A DNA stretch of 18,396 nucleotides from positions 1-18,396 of the forward strand of contig CAMYIG010000038.1 of the NCBI GenBank assembly GCA_947258425.1. Reading direction: 5' to 3'. The translations under genes were made by a program, and so were the position numbers. This document shows positions 14,287 to 18,396 of the stretch, piece after piece. The DNA comes from SZUA-76 sp945787585. GTDB taxonomy: Bacteria; Pseudomonadota; Gammaproteobacteria; SZUA-140. Position 1 is the first letter of the stretch, and every line of letters starts with the position of its first letter. Under the pieces are notes generated by a model. The model was given only the letters and a program-made list of their open reading frames with translations, did no database searches and was not told the DNA's origin.

Positions 14287-16004
14287 TCGGGATTTTCGCT
14301 TAACGTCTCCTGTTCAGCCATATGCACCGTAAGCTGATTGAAAGGGATATTCCAGCCGTAGTGGTTGCACGCATCAGTAGCTGCACGCTGTAAAAAACGG
14401 TCGATGGAAAAATAGCTGTCGGCCGCCTTCCCCTCAAATATTGTAATGATCAGAACGTTGAGTGATGAGGCCGCTGCTTCTTTAAACTCTACCTTGAGTT
14501 CTTTAAGCGATGGCTGAAAGACCTCCTGAGCCATCGCTTCACGAATATAATCGCAAAGTTTTTCAGGCACCTCTTTGGTGATGATACTCTGGTCAGCATA
14601 ATCAAATCCAAAAGTCACAAAGACACCAAACCCATGCGATAAATTATTGGGGCTTAATCCTAAAAAGTCCGTCGTTGCATAGATGCGCGTACTCCCCCCT
14701 TTGACCTTCATCGTCACAAGCTCCGGGGTCTGCATCATCACCGGGCCAGCATAGCCATCATCTAACAGCATAAAATCTCCCGGCCGACAGGGAAACCAGG
14801 GTTCATCTTTAGAAAAACGCCGCGACTGTAATTCAAGCACCACTTGTGCCGGCAATTGCACAACACCACCGGCCAAAGCAGGGTTAGTTAGCGTGGTGTA
14901 AAAATTGAGTGCGGTAACACGCCACGGAATGCCATTATAGACAACCCGTTCATTTTCTCGCACCGGCCCAAGATTAAGTAATAATTTTGCTTCCGTAATA
15001 TAACGGGGCAGCGACTGACGCAACGTCCATATAAAACCAATCAGGAATAACAGACTTAAGCCCAGTAAGAACCAATCGCCTTGAATATAAAAGACAATAA
15101 TGACAGAGAAAACCGATAACAACACCGCAAGGGCTCGAAAGGCAATCTGCATTGCCTTTCCAAAAAGACGCGTCTCTTTATCCTTCTTATTCCCGAGAAA
15201 ATGAACGAAGACTTTAGCCGAAACTTTAAAGAAAAGATAAACAACAACAAACGCAATAATCGCAAAAATAATATTCAGGCCACGTCCTGAGAAAAAGGCC
15301 CGCACCTGGTCAGTAATACTGACATCAGCAGCATCCGTCGGATTCAGTTTTTCTTCCAGCTGGAAAGTCACCAGCCGCAACTGATTGGATACATCATCAT
15401 GGCGCTTATCCCAACTCTGCTTTAACGTTTCGAGATGAGCAATCAGGACTGGCGATTCAGCTTCCTTCTTAAGTTCTTTTATCTTTTCCAGCGCATTGAC
15501 CGTAATAGGCAGCTGTGAAGTTAACACCGTTTTTTCTGTCCGCAGTTTTTCGATCGCGCGCGGACGCTCTGTCAGTCGTTTCATTTCATTCAGAATAGGA
15601 CGAAAGACCTCTTTAAGCTCTTCTTGCCAGTCGAATTTAGCCAGCTTCTGGCTCTCTTCAAAGGCATCCAGATCGACACCGCCGGTCGCTATCGCTTCAA
15701 AATTTCTCTGCAGATCCTGGATACGTGCGGAAAGTTTGTCGCGCTGTCGTATCAGCGCTTTGGTATCCAGCTCATCTTTTGTTTTACTTAATGCCGTTTT
15801 AATATCGGCTAACTCTTTTTGAGCACTTTCAATCGTGGTAATCAGCTCAACCAGTTGCTGCTTTGTTGTGTTGACCTTTGATTCAGGCACTGGAGCCACG
15901 TCGCCCACAACGGCCACTTCATCAGTGGACATCGCGTTCAACGGCGCTAGCAATGCCAGCAGCACTCCAAGCATAATAAATTTCTTAAACAACTTCGAAG
16001 TCAC
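14280..16004 (-). CDS. MscS-like mechanosensitive channel family protein with coiled-coil periplasmic domain
   Basis: A 574-residue inner-membrane protein. A signal peptide (1-24) is followed by a long helical, coiled-coil-prone region (about 45-225, rich in Glu, Lys and Leu). Then come three hydrophobic segments (about 242-262, 284-306 and 310-328). The segment LLNLGPVRENERVVYNGIPW (341-360) through TTLTNPALAGGVVQLPAQVV corresponds to the MscS beta domain, and a C-terminal alpha/beta domain follows. The last membrane segment lacks the Gly/Ala-rich pore-lining pattern of E. coli MscS, so channel activity is uncertain. The start is GTG, chosen because AAGGA stands 6 nt upstream and the signal peptide follows at once. 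The gene end overlaps the convergent gene by 7 bp. A 15-bp palindrome lies upstream. Role in osmotic protection is inferred from the family only. Confidence 0.8.
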   Translation of the reverse strand: MTSKLFKKFIMLGVLLALLAPLNAMSTDEVAVVGDVAPVPESKVNTTKQQLVELITTIESAQKELADIKTALSKTKDELDTKALIRQRDKLSARIQDLQRNFEAIATGGVDLDAFEESQKLAKFDWQEELKEVFRPILNEMKRLTERPRAIEKLRTEKTVLTSQLPITVNALEKIKELKKEAESPVLIAHLETLKQSWDKRHDDVSNQLRLVTFQLEEKLNPTDAADVSITDQVRAFFSGRGLNIIFAIIAFVVVYLFFKVSAKVFVHFLGNKKDKETRLFGKAMQIAFRALAVLLSVFSVIIVFYIQGDWFLLGLSLLFLIGFIWTLRQSLPRYITEAKLLLNLGPVRENERVVYNGIPWRVTALNFYTTLTNPALAGGVVQLPAQVVLELQSRRFSKDEPWFPCRPGDFMLLDDGYAGPVMMQTPELVTMKVKGGSTRIYATTDFLGLSPNNLSHGFGVFVTFGFDYADQSIITKEVPEKLCDYIREAMAQEVFQPSLKELKVEFKEAAASSLNVLIITIFEGKAADSYFSIDRFLQRAATDACNHYGWNIPFNQLTVHMAEQETLSENPDQ

Positions 16005-16103
16005 AATAGATCCTTGATTACTTTCTTAAAAACTACTTGCCACTACTGACACACCGATAGAAACACTTAAAATATTCAGGGGATTTCCCACTCACCCACG
16101 TCA

Positions 16104-16118
16104 GGGATACATTATCCC
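16104..16118. promoter_or_regulatory. 15-bp palindrome upstream of the MscS-like gene
   Basis: GGGATA-CAT-TATCCC is a dyad with perfect 6-bp arms, about 100 bp upstream of the GTG start on the minus strand. Read on that strand, it overlaps -10-like sequence (GATAAT). It may be an operator for the MscS-like gene; no regulator is recognised. Confidence 0.4.
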
Positions 16119-16149
16119 ATAATACAAACACAACCACATCTTCGATTAT

Positions 16150-16290
16150 GGGCGCCTCTAAAAACCCACTGAAGGCGCACTGACGGCATTGAAAACAAAC
16201 TCAAAATGCTCATTTACTACGTGTAAACTCCGCTTTTTCGTTTGTTTTCGCCTTGCCATCGTCACCTTGATTGAATTTTTAGAGGGGCCC
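16150..16290. mobile_element. MITE-like element with 15-bp terminal inverted repeats
   Basis: A 141-bp non-coding segment is bounded by GGGCGCCTCTAAAAA (16150-16164) and TTTTTAGAGGGGCCC (16276-16290), inverted repeats that differ at one position. Inside, AAAACAAAC (16192-16200) and GTTTGTTTT (16240-16248) are also inverted, so the element can fold into one long imperfect hairpin. No transposase is encoded. TTA stands within a base of both ends, a possible short target duplication. It resembles, from memory, small repeats ending in TTTTTAGAGG-GCCC seen in other Beta/Gammaproteobacteria; the parent insertion sequence cannot be named here. Confidence 0.72.
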
Positions 16291-16330
16291 TTAACTTTCA
16301 CAAAAGCTTAAGTGGTACCAATATAAAGCA

Positions 16331-16375
16331 GGGCAGAGTGGCATGCACACAAATATAGTGGCTTGCCCTCTGCCC
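16331..16375 (-). terminator. Hairpin downstream of the CHRD gene, probable terminator
   Basis: GGGCAGAG (16331-16338) pairs perfectly with CTCTGCCC (16368-16375). Inner blocks GGCA/TGCC and CAC/GTG extend the stem, leaving a 9-nt A/T loop. It lies 60 bp after the CHRD stop on the minus strand and is followed there by TGCTTTATATT, which is T-rich but not a clean run. It probably ends CHRD transcription. Confidence 0.55.
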
Positions 16376-16435
16376 AAACAGCGAATCCTAAATTTCGCTT
16401 TATTAGTACCTCATTTCACCTTAGCCCCTTCTGTT

Positions 16436-17005
16436 TTAATGGTGCCCACGGTGCCTACGGCCTGATTGACCACGTATTTCACCGCCCGGATTCGCCAGCG
16501 TATGTACATTGACATACATATTCCCATTCACGAGATTGGTGACCGCATCCTCAAAGGTAGAGATCAACACTCGCCCTTCACTATCCTTCGGCATCACAAG
16601 GTCGGCAACGGTTAACACTCCGCGCACCTCGCCAGAAAAAGGGCCGTCACTTCTAGGAAAATTAGGGTTAACACTGGCGTCCGCATATAACCAAAAAACC
16701 ACGGGGCCGTTCCGTCCTTTTGGGCCGAGATGAAAGTGCGCCATGAAGATCGGTGTAGCAGTATTGGCGGCCTTAAAAACATAATGGATTTCACTGCGAT
16801 CATTCGAAAGATGATACTTCACTTCCCCGTACGCACCTGTCACAACCCCTTTTACAGGTATCGTTGCACTACCTACCGCTACATTCACTACTTGTTCAGC
16901 GCCACTTAACGTTGTATGAAATTTCTTTGATGACCCCGCATGAGTTGTCATTGATGCCAGGGCTACGCTCGACATCATCGCGATACAGATAAGTATTTTA
17001 TGCAT
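16436..17005 (-). CDS. Secreted CHRD-domain protein
   Basis: A 189-residue exported protein. Residues 1-23 are a signal peptide (cleavage after THA). The rest is one CHRD (chordin-type) domain, recognised by HFHLGPKGRNGPVV (90-103), the GEVRGVLT strand (125-132) and the closing YVNVHTLANPGGEIRGQ (164-180). Bacterial CHRD proteins are widespread secreted beta-sheet proteins whose function is not established. The protein ends in a basic His/Arg tail (RRHRGHH) that could bind metal or polyanions. GAGGG stands 7 nt before the ATG on the minus strand. The gene stands alone, with a hairpin after it and then a MITE-like element. Confidence 0.9.
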   Translation of the reverse strand: MHKILICIAMMSSVALASMTTHAGSSKKFHTTLSGAEQVVNVAVGSATIPVKGVVTGAYGEVKYHLSNDRSEIHYVFKAANTATPIFMAHFHLGPKGRNGPVVFWLYADASVNPNFPRSDGPFSGEVRGVLTVADLVMPKDSEGRVLISTFEDAVTNLVNGNMYVNVHTLANPGGEIRGQSGRRHRGHH

Positions 17006-17344
17006 TTTTAATCCCTCATATTTGCTGTCATTTACACCATCAATGGAGACCTACAACTAGCCGTCTATCGATTACTTTTATGCCCACTAGCAACCAAAGA
17101 TGACTCCAGTAGAAAGATTTTCCTGACTGGTTTTGTAAGAAATTCGAGCATAACAGAGATCACAGAACAACAAAAAATATAATCATATTATTATAATTAC
17201 GCAACACCGATCCCGGCATCGACCCCGGCTTCAGGCCAACCAACCTGCGCACATTAAAATTATTCGCTAAAAAAAACCGGTGACATTCCGATATAAATCA
17301 CAACCCACAATTCAATAGTTTAATTGCTTTAAAATTAGAACCCT
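17006..17344. other. AT-rich intergenic region between CHRD and TfpX/TfpZ-type genes
   Basis: About 340 bp with no gene, containing the divergent promoters of the two flanking genes. An A/T-only-like block occurs near 17171-17199. It is followed abruptly by a GC-rich imperfect tandem repeat, CCGATCCCGGCA/TCGACCCCGGCT (17207-17230, 9 of 12 identical). No convincing -35/-10 pair can be assigned by eye. Confidence 0.5.
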
Positions 17345-18094
17345 ATGAATAAACTCATAAAAATAAAACTGAAAGCAGCGGCATTTCATCTGGCTGCAAG
17401 TGGCCTGTTAGTCTCACTTTATCTCATCATCGTCCACTTTCAGTGGTACCCGTATCCTTTCTTTATTATTGAAAATACATGGGAGGTTATCTGGCTGATT
17501 ATTGCCATCGACCTGGTGCTAGGACCACTGTTAACCCTCATCGTTTACAGGCCCAATAAACCCAATTTAAAATTTGATCTAAGCGCTATCATTCTCATTC
17601 AGCTGAGTGCGTTAAGCTGGGGAGCCTGGACGACCTTCGATGTTCGCCCTGCCTATGTGGTGTTTGAAAATGGCCGTGCCACCATCCTTAATCACAAAGA
17701 GGTCTCCCGGAAAGCGATTGAAGATCCCCGTCTGCTGCAATCAAATAAAGCAGGCCCGCAACTTGTTTTTTTACGGCCCGCCAACAGTCAGGAAGAGTTC
17801 AGGGAACAGATGGATCTCGCCTTCGCTGGCACCGATCCTATCTACCAGGAAAAATTTTACAATGCGATTGATGAGCACAAAGAGACCCTCCTTTCACAGG
17901 GCATCGATATCGAAAAACGAATGGAAGAACACCCCCAACTTGCGGCAAGTGTTAAACAGTATCTACAAAACAATAATCAGACATTAGAGAATGTCGCTTT
18001 CTTTCCGATAAGAGGGCGCAACGAAAATAGTATTATTATCCTCTCGCGACCGGAGGCTGAAATAATTGGGCATCTCGATTTTTCATTAGAGTAG
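17345..18094 (+). CDS. TfpX/TfpZ-type type IV pilin accessory protein
   Basis: A 249-residue inner-membrane protein of the TfpX/TfpZ family, which assists or modulates particular type IV pilin subunits in Pseudomonas, Acinetobacter and Moraxella relatives. Three membrane segments (about 15-32, 46-68 and 77-96) carry the family signatures WYPYPFF (34-40), IDLVLGPLLTLIVYRPNK (55-72), LKFDL (75-79) and RPAYVVF (101-107). A soluble C-terminal domain follows. These genes usually lie next to the pilin gene (pilA) they serve, but no pilin is visible here; the neighbours are CHRD and thiC. There is no clear ribosome site before the ATG (only AGAACCCT). The exact function is therefore uncertain. Confidence 0.85.
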   Translation: MNKLIKIKLKAAAFHLAASGLLVSLYLIIVHFQWYPYPFFIIENTWEVIWLIIAIDLVLGPLLTLIVYRPNKPNLKFDLSAIILIQLSALSWGAWTTFDVRPAYVVFENGRATILNHKEVSRKAIEDPRLLQSNKAGPQLVFLRPANSQEEFREQMDLAFAGTDPIYQEKFYNAIDEHKETLLSQGIDIEKRMEEHPQLAASVKQYLQNNNQTLENVAFFPIRGRNENSIIILSRPEAEIIGHLDFSLE

Positions 18095-18153
18095 ATTGGA
18101 CTTGAATTTTTAATATACGAAGTCGATAGACAGTTCATCAAAAATAAATATCC

Positions 18154-18184
18154 ACCGTCATCTGAATGAATGCCAGGTGACGGT
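18154..18184 (-). terminator. Rho-independent terminator of thiC
   Basis: ACCGTCATCTG (18154-18164) and CAGGTGACGGT (18174-18184) form an 11-bp stem with one G-T pair and a 9-nt loop. On the minus strand it begins 22 nt after the thiC stop and is followed by GGATATTTATTTTTG, a T-rich tail. It also separates thiC from the convergent TfpX/TfpZ-type gene. Confidence 0.75.
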
Positions 18185-18206
18185 AGATGCCATACCGCTT
18201 TTCACA

Positions 18207-18396
18207 TCACGCCTTTTTATAAATCTCCGCACCATCTTTAACGAACTGCACGGCCTTTTCTTCCATCCCTTTCTGTAGTGCCTCCTGTTCCGTGACGCCC
18301 TGCTTTGCAGCATAGTCACGCACATCCTGGGTAATCTTCATCGAACAGAAGTTTGGACCGCACATTGAACAGAAATGGGCTACCTTGCCGGAATCT
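18207..18396 (-). CDS. thiC: Phosphomethylpyrimidine synthase ThiC, C-terminal part (cut by window end)
   Basis: The last 62 codons of thiC, running off the right edge; the stop TGA is at 18209-18207. The visible sequence starts DSGKVAHFCSMCGPNFCSMK, which contains the C-x2-C-x4-C motif that binds the radical-SAM [4Fe-4S] cluster. The following KITQDVRDYA is also typical of ThiC. The enzyme rearranges aminoimidazole ribotide to HMP-phosphate in thiamine synthesis. Most ThiC proteins have Lys where Asn stands in CGPNFC; both are plausible. A TPP riboswitch, if present, would be beyond the window. The tail continues about 40 residues past the cluster motif, as is normal. Confidence 0.95.
   Translation of the reverse strand, partial: DSGKVAHFCSMCGPNFCSMKITQDVRDYAAKQGVTEQEALQKGMEEKAVQFVKDGAEIYKKA

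Noticed and set aside
15496..15822. 108-codon plus-strand frame antisense to the MscS-like gene
   Set aside because: Serine/arginine-rich shadow of the coiled-coil region; no start signal.
17207..17230. GC-rich imperfect 12-bp tandem repeat upstream of the TfpX/TfpZ-type gene
   Set aside because: Only 9 of 12 bases match and only two units exist; too weak for a separate repeat or CRISPR call.

Overview
The window looks like chromosomal DNA of a gammaproteobacterium. It holds a B12-dependent ribonucleotide reductase with NrdR-type operators, a DegQ-type protease, a cysDN pair without a fused APS kinase, a TRAP transporter with a TatT lipoprotein, and a TfpX/TfpZ pilin accessory protein. I cannot name the genus. 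The left 10.8 kb is moderately GC-rich. From about 10.85 kb onward the genes and gaps are visibly more AT-rich. There are no rRNA or tRNA genes, no CRISPR array, no phage and no complete insertion sequence. One 141-bp MITE-like element is present.

Left part (1-7000). A class II ribonucleotide reductase gene (nrdJ, minus strand) and a small heat-shock protein gene (plus strand) are divergently transcribed from a 450-bp, partly AT-rich region. That region contains two NrdR-box-like palindromes. One directly follows a good sigma-70-type promoter for nrdJ; the other is a perfect 20-bp palindrome 189 bp away. A heat-shock-type promoter candidate precedes hsp20. Downstream is a periplasmic HtrA/DegQ protease, then cysD-cysN (ATP sulfurylase), preceded by a TATAAT box and two tandem copies of a 12-bp palindrome.

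Middle (7000-10850). A compact operon tatT-dctP-dctQ-dctM encodes a complete TRAP transporter with a TPR lipoprotein partner. The solute-binding protein has Trp where the carboxylate-binding Arg of the family is expected.

Right part (10850-18396). A five-domain cyclic-di-GMP protein (PAS-PAS-GGDEF-EAL-REC) has a second PAS domain with the heme-pocket residues of FixL, suggesting gas sensing. Next come a membrane-anchored thioredoxin-fold-like protein without cysteines, a convergent MscS-like channel gene, the MITE-like element, a CHRD-domain secreted protein, an orphan TfpX/TfpZ-type protein, and the 3' end of thiC with its terminator.

I see no single large undescribed multigene system. The best leads are the putative heme-PAS c-di-GMP switch, the paired NrdR boxes, the TRAP transporter lacking the canonical Arg, and the tandem palindromes before cysD.
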